Assembly (NCBI GenBank): GCA_030428185.1
Contig: JAUICE010000012.1
Coordinates: 1 to 43,112, forward strand
Direction: 5' to 3'
DNA: 43,112 nt
Origin: Gammaproteobacteria bacterium
Lineage (GTDB): Bacteria; Pseudomonadota; Gammaproteobacteria; Legionellales; Legionellaceae
Below the pieces are notes generated by a model that saw nothing but the letters and a program-made list of their open reading frames with translations, was not told where the DNA came from and did no database searches. Of the stretch, positions 23,865 to 33,813 are shown piece by piece (the first letter of the stretch is position 1; each line of letters begins with the position of its first letter). The position numbers and the translations under genes are program-made.

Positions 23865-25096
23865 CAGGAAAAAACCTCTATCACCTGCTCTAACGCTTTC
23901 GCTAAGTAGTCAATTTCTTCTTTGGTGTTATAGAACGCAAGAGAAACACGACTCGTAGCGGGTAACTCATAAAATTGCATAATAGGCATTGCACAATGAT
24001 GTCCACCGCGGATAGCAACACCTAAGCTATTCAAAACAGTTCCAATGTCGTGAGGATGAATTGTGCCATGCACAAACGAAATGATTCCCGCCTTGTTTTT
24101 TGCATTACCAACGATGTTCATACCTTTTACCGAGCGAATTGCTGCTTCAGCGTATTCAAGTAACACACCTTCATATAGCGTGATATTGTCTAGCCCTAAA
24201 GCCATCAGGTACTCAATTGCCTTACCTAAACCTATGACACCTGCGATATTTGGCGTGCCCGCTTCAAATTTATGTGGCAAAGGTGCGTACTCAGTTTTAC
24301 CGAAGCTAACAGACGCTATCATCTCTCCGCCCCCTTGATAAGGACGCATTCTATCGAGTAACTCTGCCCTACCCCACAACACCCCTACACCTGTAGGACC
24401 ATACATTTTATGTCCAGAAAACGCATAAAAATCACAATCTAAATCAACCACATTGATAGCAAGATGAGGCGCTGCCTGTGCTCCATCCACCAATACGCGA
24501 CAACCGGCATCATGAGCGGCTGTTATCATCTCTTTAACAGGATTGATGGTGCCTAAGGCATTTGAAATATGTCCAATAGCAACAAACTTTGTTCGCTCAC
24601 TAAGTAAATTCTTAAACTCATTAAGCTTGACCTCACCACTTGCACTCATCGGCGCGACCATCAGCTTAGCGCCTGTCCGTTCACAAATTAGCTGCCATGG
24701 AACAATATTTGAGTGGTGCTCTAAATGCGTGATTAACACCTCGTCACCAGGATTAAGCTTAGGCAAGACATAGCTTTGTGCGACTAAATTTATCGACTCA
24801 GTTGTGCCTCGAGTAAAAATACATTCTCTGGTATGTTGGGCTGAAATAAACATTTTCACCAGCTCTCTTGTCCGCTCATAAGCAAGCGTTGCTGCTTCAC
24901 CAATAGCATGCACACTACGATGAACATTAGCGTTCATTTTTTGGTAATAATCTAAGGTTGCCTGTATCACAGAGACTGGTTTTTGTGTTGTCGCGGCATT
25001 GTCTAAGTAAACCAGCTGATGACCGTTCATCAGCTCTGCTAACATGGGAAAATCTCTTCTTACGATTTTAGGTTCAAGATTACTGTGTTTACTCAT
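23864..25096 (-). CDS. sufS: Cysteine desulfurase SufS
   Basis: PLP-dependent enzyme that takes sulfur from cysteine as a persulfide. Lys230 in FSGHKMYGPTG binds PLP, and Cys368 in GGHHCAMP is the persulfide-forming residue; the E. coli counterparts are Lys226 and Cys364. NVHRSVHAIGEAAT and TRGTTESINLVA are also typical of group II desulfurases. Length 410 fits (406 in E. coli). The ATG overlaps the sufD stop (ATGA) and the stop overlaps the sufU start, so the three are tightly coupled. Confidence 0.97.
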   Translation of the reverse strand: MSKHSNLEPKIVRRDFPMLAELMNGHQLVYLDNAATTQKPVSVIQATLDYYQKMNANVHRSVHAIGEAATLAYERTRELVKMFISAQHTRECIFTRGTTESINLVAQSYVLPKLNPGDEVLITHLEHHSNIVPWQLICERTGAKLMVAPMSASGEVKLNEFKNLLSERTKFVAIGHISNALGTINPVKEMITAAHDAGCRVLVDGAQAAPHLAINVVDLDCDFYAFSGHKMYGPTGVGVLWGRAELLDRMRPYQGGGEMIASVSFGKTEYAPLPHKFEAGTPNIAGVIGLGKAIEYLMALGLDNITLYEGVLLEYAEAAIRSVKGMNIVGNAKNKAGIISFVHGTIHPHDIGTVLNSLGVAIRGGHHCAMPIMQFYELPATSRVSLAFYNTKEEIDYLAKALEQVIEVFS

Positions 25097-26334
25097 CCAA
25101 CCGTCCTTAATTGTTGCTGAAGCCTATTCAATAAGCGCTCTTTTAATTCGCTATCATGCAGCTTTTCTGTCACATCTTTTGCAAATGCATCAATAAGCAT
25201 GCACTTTGCCTCTTGCTCGCTAATTCCACGAGAGGTCAAATAAAAAAGCGCCTTACTGTCTAATTGTCCCACGGTTGTACCATGTGCACATTTGACATCA
25301 TCAGCAAAGATTTCAAGCTGTGGCTTCGTATCCACTGAAGCCTGTTTAGAAAGCAGTATGTTTTTATTGACCAAAGATGCATGCGTTTTATCTGCACCCT
25401 TTTCAACAAAAATATTACCATCAAAGACGACTTTTGCCGAATCACCGACTATCGACTTATACACCTCAGTACTGGTTGCATGGGGGCATAAATGGTTTAA
25501 GGAGGTATGAGTATCCACGTGCTCAGCATTTTTTGCAAAGCTCAAACCAAATAAGTCACAATGTGCTTCTGGTTCACGTAAAAAAACCTCAACATCAGAG
25601 CGAACCATTGCACTTCCAAAAGCAAATGTGTGACAAGACACTTGAGAAGCCTTAGCTTGCTCAATGTAGGTCGTACCGATATGAAAAGCAGCCTCTCCTT
25701 CTAACACAAGCTTATGATAATGTACTCTACTTCTTTTTTTTGCTTGAATAGTGGTCGCTACGTTGTGAAAATATGGATTAGCCGACGCACTTTGATAGAC
25801 TTCAGTAATTGATACTTGTGCTTCCTCGTCCACCAAATATAAATTGTGTAAATGATGACTTGAGCATGCATCACTATGATTAAAGTGAATCTCTATGGCT
25901 TTCTCTAAAACGACTCCCTTAGGCACATGAATGAACACACCACCTTGGAGCAATGAAATATTTAGTAAAGAAAACGCATCAGGATGTTTTGACTTAGCCA
26001 ATAGGTCAGGAAATTGCTGCAGCCCTTGAAAAACATCAGTAATCACAACGGACTCTGGTAAATCATCAGGCAAATAAAGTACACCATCTAACACAGTAAT
26101 TTGGCTGACAGTACTTTTTTTTGTAAGCGTGGTATTTGATGGGCTAAACGCTGTACTTAATAATTTTTGACAAGAGGTATACTTCCAACGCTCAGTTTTT
26201 TTGGTAGGAAACCCCTGCGCCTGGAACACCTCAAAGTCAGCTTTTTGCCGCTCTTCTAATAAATGACTCCCATGAGGCCCTGGAGATAAAGGCTGCTCTA
26301 ACAGCGTGGTTAGTGTGCTCATGTTAGGCGACAT
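25093..26334 (-). CDS. sufD: Fe-S scaffold complex subunit SufD
   Basis: Partner of SufB and SufC in the SufBC2D scaffold where clusters are built. The 413-residue protein has the beta-helix core and the C-terminal UPF0051 block: DDVKCAHGTTVGQLD and FYLTSRGISEQEAKCMLIDAFA, with the conserved His in AHG that lines the SufB-SufD interface. The listed ATG lies within the last codons of sufC; an in-frame ATG at 26322 directly after the sufC stop is an alternative that would give 409 residues. Overlap with sufS at the 3' end is 4 bases. Confidence 0.94.
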   Translation of the reverse strand: MSPNMSTLTTLLEQPLSPGPHGSHLLEERQKADFEVFQAQGFPTKKTERWKYTSCQKLLSTAFSPSNTTLTKKSTVSQITVLDGVLYLPDDLPESVVITDVFQGLQQFPDLLAKSKHPDAFSLLNISLLQGGVFIHVPKGVVLEKAIEIHFNHSDACSSHHLHNLYLVDEEAQVSITEVYQSASANPYFHNVATTIQAKKRSRVHYHKLVLEGEAAFHIGTTYIEQAKASQVSCHTFAFGSAMVRSDVEVFLREPEAHCDLFGLSFAKNAEHVDTHTSLNHLCPHATSTEVYKSIVGDSAKVVFDGNIFVEKGADKTHASLVNKNILLSKQASVDTKPQLEIFADDVKCAHGTTVGQLDSKALFYLTSRGISEQEAKCMLIDAFAKDVTEKLHDSELKERLLNRLQQQLRTVG

Positions 26335-27070
26335 CCTCTAACCAACCATAGCCTTTTTCTTCTAACAGCAAAGCCAGTGACTTATCACCTGAACGCACAA
26401 TTTTACCACCTGAAAGCACATGAATTTTATCAGGCTCAATATAATTTAATAATCGTTGATAGTGCGTTACCAATATAATCGCTCTATCATCTGAGCGCAT
26501 ACGGTTTACGCCATCGGCAACGACTCTGAGTGCATCAATATCTAATCCTGAATCGGTCTCATCCAAAATTGCTAATTTCGGCTCTAATAGCGTCATTTGA
26601 AGCATTTCATTACGCTTTTTTTCACCGCCAGAAAAGCCTTCATTCACGCTGCGATAAAGAAAGGTCTCATCCATGTCTAAATCAGCACAAATTCCACGAA
26701 CCTTTGATAAAAAGTCAATTGCATCGAGAGGCGTTTTCCCTTGAGATTGATAAACAGCATTCATTGCTGCCTTCAAAAAGTTTACGTTTGTAACACCTGG
26801 AATTTCTACTGGATATTGAAACGATAAAAACACGCCCAATCGTGCACGCTCTTCGACTGAAAGCTCAAGTAAATCTTTATCTTCAAATAACGCATTTCCT
26901 TTAGTGACCTGATAGTCACCAGCTCCAGCTAGTACTTTTGACAAGGTACTTTTTCCTGAACCATTTGGCCCCATGATTGCATGCACTTCACCTTTTTTAA
27001 CCGAAAGGTTAATACCTTTTAAAATCTCTTTATCTTCACACGATGCATGTAAGTTTTTTATCTCTATCAT
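26324..27070 (-). CDS. sufC: Fe-S assembly ATPase SufC
   Basis: ABC-type ATPase that drives the SufBC2D complex. Walker A GPNGSGKST, Q-loop FLSFQYPVEIPG, signature FSGGEKKRNEM, Walker B LAILDETDSGLD and the His switch LVTHYQRLL are all present. The start is placed at 27070, where AGGTAA precedes the ATG and the product is 248 residues, the same as E. coli SufC; a longer in-frame start at 27118 adds a non-homologous 16 residues. The start lies 51 bases after the sufB stop. Confidence 0.97.
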   Translation of the reverse strand: MIEIKNLHASCEDKEILKGINLSVKKGEVHAIMGPNGSGKSTLSKVLAGAGDYQVTKGNALFEDKDLLELSVEERARLGVFLSFQYPVEIPGVTNVNFLKAAMNAVYQSQGKTPLDAIDFLSKVRGICADLDMDETFLYRSVNEGFSGGEKKRNEMLQMTLLEPKLAILDETDSGLDIDALRVVADGVNRMRSDDRAIILVTHYQRLLNYIEPDKIHVLSGGKIVRSGDKSLALLLEEKGYGWLEDVA

Positions 27071-27121
27071 AATGTTACCTAAGTTTTTTTCTTCGCCCTT
27101 TTGGCTATAAACAAACAATGT

Positions 27122-28570
27122 TTATCCGATTGACCCTTCCAAACTAATACCTAAGAGTTTCTGCGCCTCTACTGCAAATTCCATTGGCAACTCTTTCAAT
27201 ACTTCTTTACAGAAGCCATTCACGATCATTGAAACGGCATCCTCAGTATCGATACCTCGACTTTGACAATAAAATAATTGCTCTTCACTAATTTTTGATG
27301 TGCTCGCCTCATGCTCTATCACTGCATCGGGTTGCTTAACTTCAATGTAAGGATAAGTATGTGCTGCACACTGATTCCCCATCAGTAAAGAATCGCATTG
27401 CGTATAGTTTCGCGCACCCGCTGCATTAGGTGCCACCCGCACTAAACCACGATAGGCATTATGAGAGCGGCCAGCTGAAATTCCTTTGGCAATAATCGTG
27501 CTCTTCGTATCTTTACCTAAGTGAATCATCTTGGTACCTGTGTCCGCTTGCTGATAATTATTGGTTAGTGCTACCGAGTAAAACTCTCCAACACTATTAT
27601 CACCTTGCAAAATAACACTGGGGTATTTCCAGGTAACTGCTGAGCCTGTTTCTATTTGTGTCCAAGAAATATGTGCTCTCTCACCGCGACAAACGCCTCG
27701 CTTTGTCACAAAATTATATATACCACCATTACCGTCTTTATCACCTGGATACCAGTTTTGTACTGTTGAGTACTTAATTTTGGCACCTTTCAACGCTACC
27801 AATTCTACAACGGCTGCATGCAGTTGATTTTCATCACGCATCGGTGCCGTACATCCTTCTAGGTAGCTTACATAACTATCTTCATCAGCAACTATAAGTG
27901 TACGCTCGAACTGTCCAGAAGATTGTGCATTGATACGAAAATACGTCGACAACTCCATCGGACAACGAACCCCTTTGGGAATATAAACAAATGAACCATC
28001 ACTAAACACCGCCGAATTTAAGGCTGCATAAAAGTTATCGCGAAATGGAACAACACTACCTAAATACTTTTTAATTAGCTCTGGATGAGTTTGTACGGCT
28101 TCGGAAAAAGAGCAAAAAATAACACCGTATTCTGCCAGCTTATCCTTAAATGTCGTCGCAACAGAAACACTATCAAAAACAGCATCGACTGCTACCCCTG
28201 CTAAACGTTCTTGCTCCTTTAAAGGGATACCCAATTTTTCATAGGTACGCAAAAGCTCAGGATCAACTTCATCTAAACTCTTAGGGCCATCTTTTTGCTG
28301 CTTTGGCGCCGAGTAATAACTAATATCTTGAAAATTAACCTTAGGATAATGCACGCTGGCCCAATCAGGCTCGGTCATGGTTAGCCAATATTCATAGGCC
28401 TTTAAACGCCAATCTAAGAGGAAGTCTGGCTCTTTTTTCTTAGCAGATATTTGTCGAATAACATCTTCATTCAAGCCAGGCGGCAAACTTTCAGACTCGA
28501 TATCGGTAACAAAGCCATGTTGATAGTCGGAGTCAAATAAATGATTTAATGGCTCACGAGGCTCTGTCAT
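27122..28570 (-). CDS. sufB: Fe-S scaffold complex subunit SufB
   Basis: Main scaffold subunit on which nascent clusters form. The 482-residue protein shows the SufB core, including FSVAEAVQ-type (here [20 protein letters not shown]), [40 protein letters not shown] (with the cysteine of the proposed sulfur channel) and, near the end, [20 protein letters not shown], the conserved cluster-site region. GGAG lies 6 bases before the ATG at 28570; a TTG at 28582 would also open the frame but lacks such a site. It overlaps the 3' end of the Rrf2 regulator by 17 bases. Confidence 0.96.
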   Translation of the reverse strand: MTEPREPLNHLFDSDYQHGFVTDIESESLPPGLNEDVIRQISAKKKEPDFLLDWRLKAYEYWLTMTEPDWASVHYPKVNFQDISYYSAPKQQKDGPKSLDEVDPELLRTYEKLGIPLKEQERLAGVAVDAVFDSVSVATTFKDKLAEYGVIFCSFSEAVQTHPELIKKYLGSVVPFRDNFYAALNSAVFSDGSFVYIPKGVRCPMELSTYFRINAQSSGQFERTLIVADEDSYVSYLEGCTAPMRDENQLHAAVVELVALKGAKIKYSTVQNWYPGDKDGNGGIYNFVTKRGVCRGERAHISWTQIETGSAVTWKYPSVILQGDNSVGEFYSVALTNNYQQADTGTKMIHLGKDTKSTIIAKGISAGRSHNAYRGLVRVAPNAAGARNYTQCDSLLMGNQCAAHTYPYIEVKQPDAVIEHEASTSKISEEQLFYCQSRGIDTEDAVSMIVNGFCKEVLKELPMEFAVEAQKLLGISLEGSIG

Positions 28571-28988
28571 GTGGTTCTCCAAGGTTCATTTTAGGCATCG
28601 CCAATGATTTTAATGAAATATTCTTTAATGAGCGATGAACCACTTGGCTAACGCTCTGCCAATGATCACGCACGTCACACACCTGCTCTAAAGCACATTG
28701 TCCTTTTTGATAACTACACTCAGTTAGTCCAGAGTACATATCAATAGCTGTTACGATGTCAGCTAAAGAAATCGCATCTTCCTGATAATTTAATAGATAG
28801 CCACCTTTGGCTCCCAGCTGTGAACGCAACAAATTTGCCTTAGTCAGACGTTTTAACAACTTACTTACCGTAGGTTTTGCTAAATGTGTTGCCTGAGCAA
28901 TATCGCTCACGCTGCATAGCGCTTGTTTTCTCGCTAAGTACACCATGATCACTGTGGCATAATCAGCCATTTTGCTCACGCGAAGCAT
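28554..28988 (-). CDS. Rrf2-family SUF operon regulator
   Basis: First gene of the SUF operon and its probable repressor. The 144-residue protein has an N-terminal winged helix ([16 protein letters not shown], then [20 protein letters not shown]) and three cysteines in [15 protein letters not shown], matching the cluster-ligand pattern of IscR-like proteins (spacings of 6 and 5 residues). It resembles the gammaproteobacterial SUF-associated Rrf2 subfamily rather than IscR, and is distinct from the ArsR-like SufR of cyanobacteria. GGAGGT precedes the ATG. It probably senses cluster status and controls its own transcript. Confidence 0.9.
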   Translation of the reverse strand: MLRVSKMADYATVIMVYLARKQALCSVSDIAQATHLAKPTVSKLLKRLTKANLLRSQLGAKGGYLLNYQEDAISLADIVTAIDMYSGLTECSYQKGQCALEQVCDVRDHWQSVSQVVHRSLKNISLKSLAMPKMNLGEPHDRAS

Positions 28989-29002
28989 AACACCTCCAAA
29001 CG

Positions 29003-29031
29003 TATTTATCTAGAACTGAACCTAACGTCAA
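29003..29031 (-). promoter_or_regulatory. Candidate promoter of the SUF operon
   Basis: On the minus strand TTGACG (29026-29031) is followed after 17 bases by TAAATA (29003-29008), 15 bases before the regulator ATG. The -35 is 5 of 6, the -10 only 3 of 6, a weak -10 that would suit regulation. Confidence 0.45.
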
Positions 29032-29040
29032 AAGCGTGTG

Positions 29041-29057
29041 TATACCCACTGGGTATA
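29041..29057. promoter_or_regulatory. Perfect palindrome upstream of the SUF promoter
   Basis: TATACCCACTGGGTATA is a perfect inverted repeat with 8-base arms and one central base, 9 bases upstream of the proposed SUF -35 and 84 bases before the plus-strand MATE start. A dimeric regulator such as the adjacent Rrf2 protein is a natural candidate ligand. It does not match the published type 1 IscR box closely. Confidence 0.5.
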
Positions 29058-29140
29058 TGCTAAACTCGCTTGACTAAGGCCGTTGGCCCGTCTCGGTGGT
29101 AATAGTACTAATTCAGTCCCATATTGGCAAGAAAAAATCA

Positions 29141-30439
29141 ATGAATCGTCACCTTTATCAACGTATATTTCATGTAGCCATACCCATCATTTTGGCTAAT
29201 ATTACTATTCCACTCTTAGGTGCGGTAGATATCGCAATGCTTGGGCACACACATGATGCAAGCACGGTCGCTGCAATTTCGATTGGGACTGCGATATTTG
29301 ATCTTATATTCTGGAGCTTTTCTTTTCTAAGAATGACCACTACAGGCTTAGTTGCACAATCACCTAAGAACCAAACTATCTTACATAGAGCTCTAGCAAT
29401 TGCGCTAATTGCTGGACTACTTATCACCTTTAGCAAACAACCTTTATATATCTTAAGCTTTAAACTCTTTCATGTTTCACCCTTTATTAGTACCCCATTA
29501 ACAATTTATGTTCACTACCGCATCATTGCAGCCGTTCCGACTCTAGTGAACTACGTCGTGATGGGATATTTATTCGGCCAGAAAAATACACGAGTGACTT
29601 TGTTGTTAACGCTTCTAACCAATTTATCGGCTATCTTTTTTGATTTTTTATTTGTGTTTAAGCTCAACTTTGGCATTAAAGGTTTGGCCATTGCAAATAT
29701 TATTGCTGAAACTCTGACAATGCTATGTGCTTTTTGCTATCTACAATCACGCTACCTTGCCTTTTCATCAATTCAGTTTGATAAGCTCATATGCCTAACT
29801 GAAATGAAGCAGTTGTTAAACGCAAACTTTGATGTGCTCGTCAGAACACTGTCTTTAATGATTGTCTTCACCTATTTTACCAAGCAAGGCGCAAAGCTTA
29901 GTCCGATTATTGTCAGTAGCAATGCGATTTTAATGAACTTAAATCATTTGATGTCTTATACTTTGGATGGCTTTACCATTTCACTTGAAGCCTTTATCGG
30001 GCAAGCTGTCGGTGAGCGCAATAAGGCTTTATTTATGCAAACACTAGCAGTATGTCGTAATATTTGTATCATCGGTGCCTGTATCTTCAGCATATTGTTT
30101 TATCTCTTTGGCGAGTCATTAATTGGACTGTTCACTTCTATTCATGCGATTAAAAGCGAAGCTCTGCGAAGCTTGCCATGGTTATACGGTTTACCACTGA
30201 TAGCTGTGGGTAGTTATATTCTAGATGGTTGTTATATCGGCGCCATCTGGACAAAAGATATGCGTAACTCCATGCTCATGTCTCTACTGGTTTTTCTTGG
30301 CAGTATCTATTTACTGCAACCGTTACACGTCAATGGTATCTGGCTGGCTTTCTATTTGTTTATGCTTGTAAGGTTTCTGCTATTGTTGTACCCATTTAAA
30401 AAAAATATTAAAAGTATTGCTTGGATAAACCATTCTTGA
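29141..30439 (+). CDS. MATE-family efflux transporter (DinF-like)
   Basis: Cation-coupled multidrug or metabolite exporter with about 12 hydrophobic helices. The start FHVAIPIILANITIPLLGAVDIAMLGH (here quoted in part: VAIPIILANITIPLLGAVD) is the MATE helix 1-2 region, and the DinF-type FWSFSFLRMTTTGLVAQ follows. The ATG at 29141 gives 432 residues; a GTG at 29096 would add 15 residues lacking homology. No strong Shine-Dalgarno is visible. Divergent from the SUF operon with a 150-base shared gap containing the palindrome. Substrate unknown. Confidence 0.9.
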   Translation: MNRHLYQRIFHVAIPIILANITIPLLGAVDIAMLGHTHDASTVAAISIGTAIFDLIFWSFSFLRMTTTGLVAQSPKNQTILHRALAIALIAGLLITFSKQPLYILSFKLFHVSPFISTPLTIYVHYRIIAAVPTLVNYVVMGYLFGQKNTRVTLLLTLLTNLSAIFFDFLFVFKLNFGIKGLAIANIIAETLTMLCAFCYLQSRYLAFSSIQFDKLICLTEMKQLLNANFDVLVRTLSLMIVFTYFTKQGAKLSPIIVSSNAILMNLNHLMSYTLDGFTISLEAFIGQAVGERNKALFMQTLAVCRNICIIGACIFSILFYLFGESLIGLFTSIHAIKSEALRSLPWLYGLPLIAVGSYILDGCYIGAIWTKDMRNSMLMSLLVFLGSIYLLQPLHVNGIWLAFYLFMLVRFLLLLYPFKKNIKSIAWINHS

Positions 30440-30503
30440 TTTCTATATATATCCACAGTAAAGTTGCGCATTTTTATATAAGTACTAAATTAGGCATTTA
30501 ATC

Positions 30504-30953
30504 ATGAAAAATCTTATATCTATAATTTTATTGCTAAGCATTGCTGATACTAACGCAGCAGTCATACATGATTATCAAAGCTTAAGACAGCACTTACTTT
30601 CAGGTGAGTCTATACGTGTAGTGCTTAATCAAGAGAAGTGTAATGGTTTAAAGTCGAGCCACATTGCTAATTTCAAACCAAAAACATGGATGATTACAGA
30701 TAATCTTATCGCCTCAAATGATAAAGTGCTTACCAATCAAGATCCAAATGCACAAGGTGAGTTAGCTTATGAGATGATAAATTATCTTATCTTACCTTTT
30801 CATGGAAGAACCTCTAGCTACGAGTGTGAATTTGAAAAAGGATGTCTCGTGATGAAAACCAATGCATATAAATATAGTAATGGTGACTTACTTTCCTCTT
30901 ATCCTTTATCTTATTGTGCAATTGATAGCTCTGTTACGTTCACTTCATCTTAG
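30504..30953 (+). CDS. VirK-like secreted protein
   Basis: A 149-residue exported protein: residues 1-19 are a signal peptide (MKNLISIILLLSIADTNAA). The mature start DYQSLRQHLLSGESIRVVLN followed by a cysteine (EKCNG) resembles the VirK family first described on Agrobacterium virulence plasmids and also present in Legionella. Further cysteines in YECEFEKGC and SYCAI may form disulfides in the periplasm. Its role is unknown. The 3' end overlaps the convergent priC-like gene by 14 bases. The family call is from memory of the motif and should be tested by profile search. Confidence 0.6.
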   Translation: MKNLISIILLLSIADTNAAVIHDYQSLRQHLLSGESIRVVLNQEKCNGLKSSHIANFKPKTWMITDNLIASNDKVLTNQDPNAQGELAYEMINYLILPFHGRTSSYECEFEKGCLVMKTNAYKYSNGDLLSSYPLSYCAIDSSVTFTSS

Positions 30954-31509
30954 ATAAATCCGACTTTTTTATTTCCCTCTCTAAATAATGAATTTCGGCC
31001 TTCAAGGCTTGATGGCGTAACTCGTCTTTAGTGGTAGCGCCATCTGACTTAAGTATTTTATCTAAGGTTTTAAAGTGCTTTTTAAGTATCGTTAAGTCCG
31101 CTTTCATACGATTTTTATTTTCATGAGAGCTCTGCTCACTTTCTTCTTTGATATATTGAAACGCGTTTTTATTAGCGCTCAGTGCATTATGTAATAGCCT
31201 ATCAACCGTATTTAAATTCGGCTTATTTTTTTGCTGTGTATTAAGCGCATTCGTTAATACCGATATTTTTTTAAGTACTGTATCCGAGCGTATCAGTGCC
31301 TGCTCATAACTTAAAGCTTTTAACGTCTGTAAATCTTTTTTGATTTCATCGATGTACTCACTTAATACATATGGATTAACACCAGTGCTCGAACGAAACA
31401 AACCTCGAGGATAACGATTAGGAAACAAAAGAAAGTTTTTTTCTTTTGCAGCCCATTCAAATTCAGACAGCCTATCGTTAAGCAAATCAATTAATTGTTG
31501 AATACGCAT
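30940..31509 (-). CDS. Possible primosomal replication protein PriC
   Basis: A basic, helical, 189-residue protein from the ATG at 31509 (a TTG at 31551 would add 14 residues). The opening MRIQQLIDLLNDRLSEFE, the segment RGLFRSSTGVNPYVLSEYID and the closing charged helix LKAEIHYLEREIKKSDL have the layout of PriC (primosomal N'') proteins: short hydrophobic LF.. motif, then long helices that bind SSB and remodel stalled forks. Identity to E. coli PriC (175 residues) is low, so the call is tentative; an unrelated coiled-coil protein is the alternative. No good ribosome-binding site is visible. Confidence 0.45.
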   Translation of the reverse strand: MRIQQLIDLLNDRLSEFEWAAKEKNFLLFPNRYPRGLFRSSTGVNPYVLSEYIDEIKKDLQTLKALSYEQALIRSDTVLKKISVLTNALNTQQKNKPNLNTVDRLLHNALSANKNAFQYIKEESEQSSHENKNRMKADLTILKKHFKTLDKILKSDGATTKDELRHQALKAEIHYLEREIKKSDLSKMK

Positions 31510-31645
31510 GAGCAAATATTTTTTATGTGTGTCATGGTAAAATTTTAACAAAATTTTTTTGCCTTTTCTTTTTGTTTTCAGATAGACTGTTGCTTGATTA
31601 AATTTATTTCACTAATTTTAACAATAAAACACAAGGAGAGCCTTA

Positions 31646-32461
31646 ATGCCGTACACTTTCAAACATGGTCCAAGCGCTATCAGCGCACTAAAAAAACTCA
31701 ATGAAGAGCTCAAGTTGGCGAAAGAAACGTACTTAAAAGAACATAAGGGAAAAGAAAATTCAACGCGTACTGCACAGTTTGACATAATCATGACAACCAT
31801 AAACACTGCCTTAAAAGCAACAACTCCTCATCCTATGGGTTCCGATAAAAACCGATTAAAAGTAGTGGCTGGTGCCATATTTCATGTGCGAATGGCCATT
31901 GCAAAAGAATATTCGCCTAAGCTAAAGCACGCTTACACTGAAATGTTAACAACCATTAGTAACAGTAAGCTATTTTCTCTGTTAGGTGATCTTGAACTAT
32001 TAAATCAAGATGCTAAAGATAATCCTCTTGATCAGCAAGCCATTCAATCTGCCTTAAAAGCCTTTTTAAAGTATTATCAAGTGAAATGTCACAGGCAAGA
32101 CAGTAATCTGTATGCAGCAATAGAAGGAATAGAGTTAAAACAATTTGAAGACAGATTAGTACGTTGGGCGACTGGTTACCGGTCAACCGAAACACTTGAA
32201 GAAGATAAAGCAAAACCTTTTGACGAGAGCTATTTAATAGACAATATCCTACCAAAGAAAAATGAGCCAAAAGCTGAGGTTGCATCCAAAGAAAAGGCAA
32301 CAAGCGCTCGCTCATGGACTCTCGGACTTAGCATGTTTGGCGGCAAGAAAAGCAAAGCCAATGAAGGTAAAGTTAGTCCTGATAACAGCCCAGTAAGCAC
32401 TCATGACGAAGCTCCTGACACTTACGCTAATGTTACAGGAAGTGGCTTTACATCAGTTTAA
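31646..32461 (+). CDS. Hypothetical helical protein, possible effector
   Basis: A 271-residue protein without recognised family, signal peptide or membrane helix. Residues 1-195 are helical, with lysine-rich helices near the start; 196-271 are polar and probably disordered (KKNEPKAEVASKEKATSARS, then SMFGGKKSKANEGKVSPDNS). The last 20 residues are rich in small and hydroxylated residues (TYANVTGSGFTSV), and an acidic patch (LEEDKAKPFDE) lies about 70 residues before the end. Such tails are seen in Dot/Icm substrates, but they are not diagnostic. AAGGAG precedes the ATG by 6 bases, and a strong terminator follows, so the gene is an independent unit. Confidence 0.75.
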   Translation: MPYTFKHGPSAISALKKLNEELKLAKETYLKEHKGKENSTRTAQFDIIMTTINTALKATTPHPMGSDKNRLKVVAGAIFHVRMAIAKEYSPKLKHAYTEMLTTISNSKLFSLLGDLELLNQDAKDNPLDQQAIQSALKAFLKYYQVKCHRQDSNLYAAIEGIELKQFEDRLVRWATGYRSTETLEEDKAKPFDESYLIDNILPKKNEPKAEVASKEKATSARSWTLGLSMFGGKKSKANEGKVSPDNSPVSTHDEAPDTYANVTGSGFTSV

Positions 32462-32468
32462 CCGCAAA

Positions 32469-32500
32469 AAAAAGACCAAGTATTTTTGCTTGGTCTTTTT
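32469..32500. terminator. Bidirectional intrinsic terminator
   Basis: AAAAAGACCAAG (32469-32480) pairs perfectly with CTTGGTCTTTTT (32489-32500) around an 8-base loop. It lies 8 bases after the stop of the plus-strand hypothetical gene and 20 bases beyond the stop of the minus-strand arsC-like/wrbA operon, and has A/T tracts for both directions. Confidence 0.92.
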
Positions 32501-32519
32501 TATACTGATATAAAACCAT

Positions 32520-33403
<884 letters not shown>

Positions 33404-33751
33404 TCAGTCTATCAATGAAAAAATATTTTCTGGAGGACGCCCAAGAACAGCCTTGTTACCACGAATGACAATAGGCCGCTCTATAAGCTTTGGATGGCTT
33501 ATCATACTTTCAAGTAACTTTTGTTCACTGGCTTCTTTTAGACCAAGCGCCTTAAAATCTGCTTCTTTTTTTCTCACCAGTTCATCGGTCGCCATGTTGA
33601 GCTTTAATAACACACTTTTTAGTTCTTTTATGCTCAAAGGTTGATTTAAGTACTCAATTACCTGTGGCTCTATACCTTGATCTCTTAATAATTTAAGTGT
33701 TTCTCGTGACTTAGAGCAGCGTGGATTATGATAAATAATAAAATCTTTCAT
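33404..33751 (-). CDS. ArsC/Spx-family thioredoxin-fold protein (YfgD-like)
   Basis: A 115-residue glutaredoxin-like protein with its single active-site cysteine in YHNPRCSKSRETL (Cys12) and the C-terminal RPIVIRGNKAVLGRPPEN block with the conserved Arg residues. This is the YfgD subgroup often labelled arsenate reductase, normally found beside wrbA rather than in arsenic operons, and no arsB or arsR is nearby; a general thiol-redox role is at least as likely. First gene of the operon, divergent from yihY. Confidence 0.92.
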   Translation of the reverse strand: MKDFIIYHNPRCSKSRETLKLLRDQGIEPQVIEYLNQPLSIKELKSVLLKLNMATDELVRKKEADFKALGLKEASEQKLLESMISHPKLIERPIVIRGNKAVLGRPPENIFSLID

Positions 33752-33813
33752 GGCCTTCTTGGAAAATCCTTCTAAAATGAATATAAAGAGATTATATCGT
33801 TTAGTGCTTTATC

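Noticed and set aside
29096-29140. GTG start for the MATE transporter
   Set aside because: The extra 15 residues precede the normal family start and have no ribosome-binding site; the ATG at 29141 is preferred.
33404-33751. Arsenic resistance operon
   Set aside because: The ArsC-like protein is of the YfgD subgroup next to wrbA, with no arsB, acr3 or arsR nearby.
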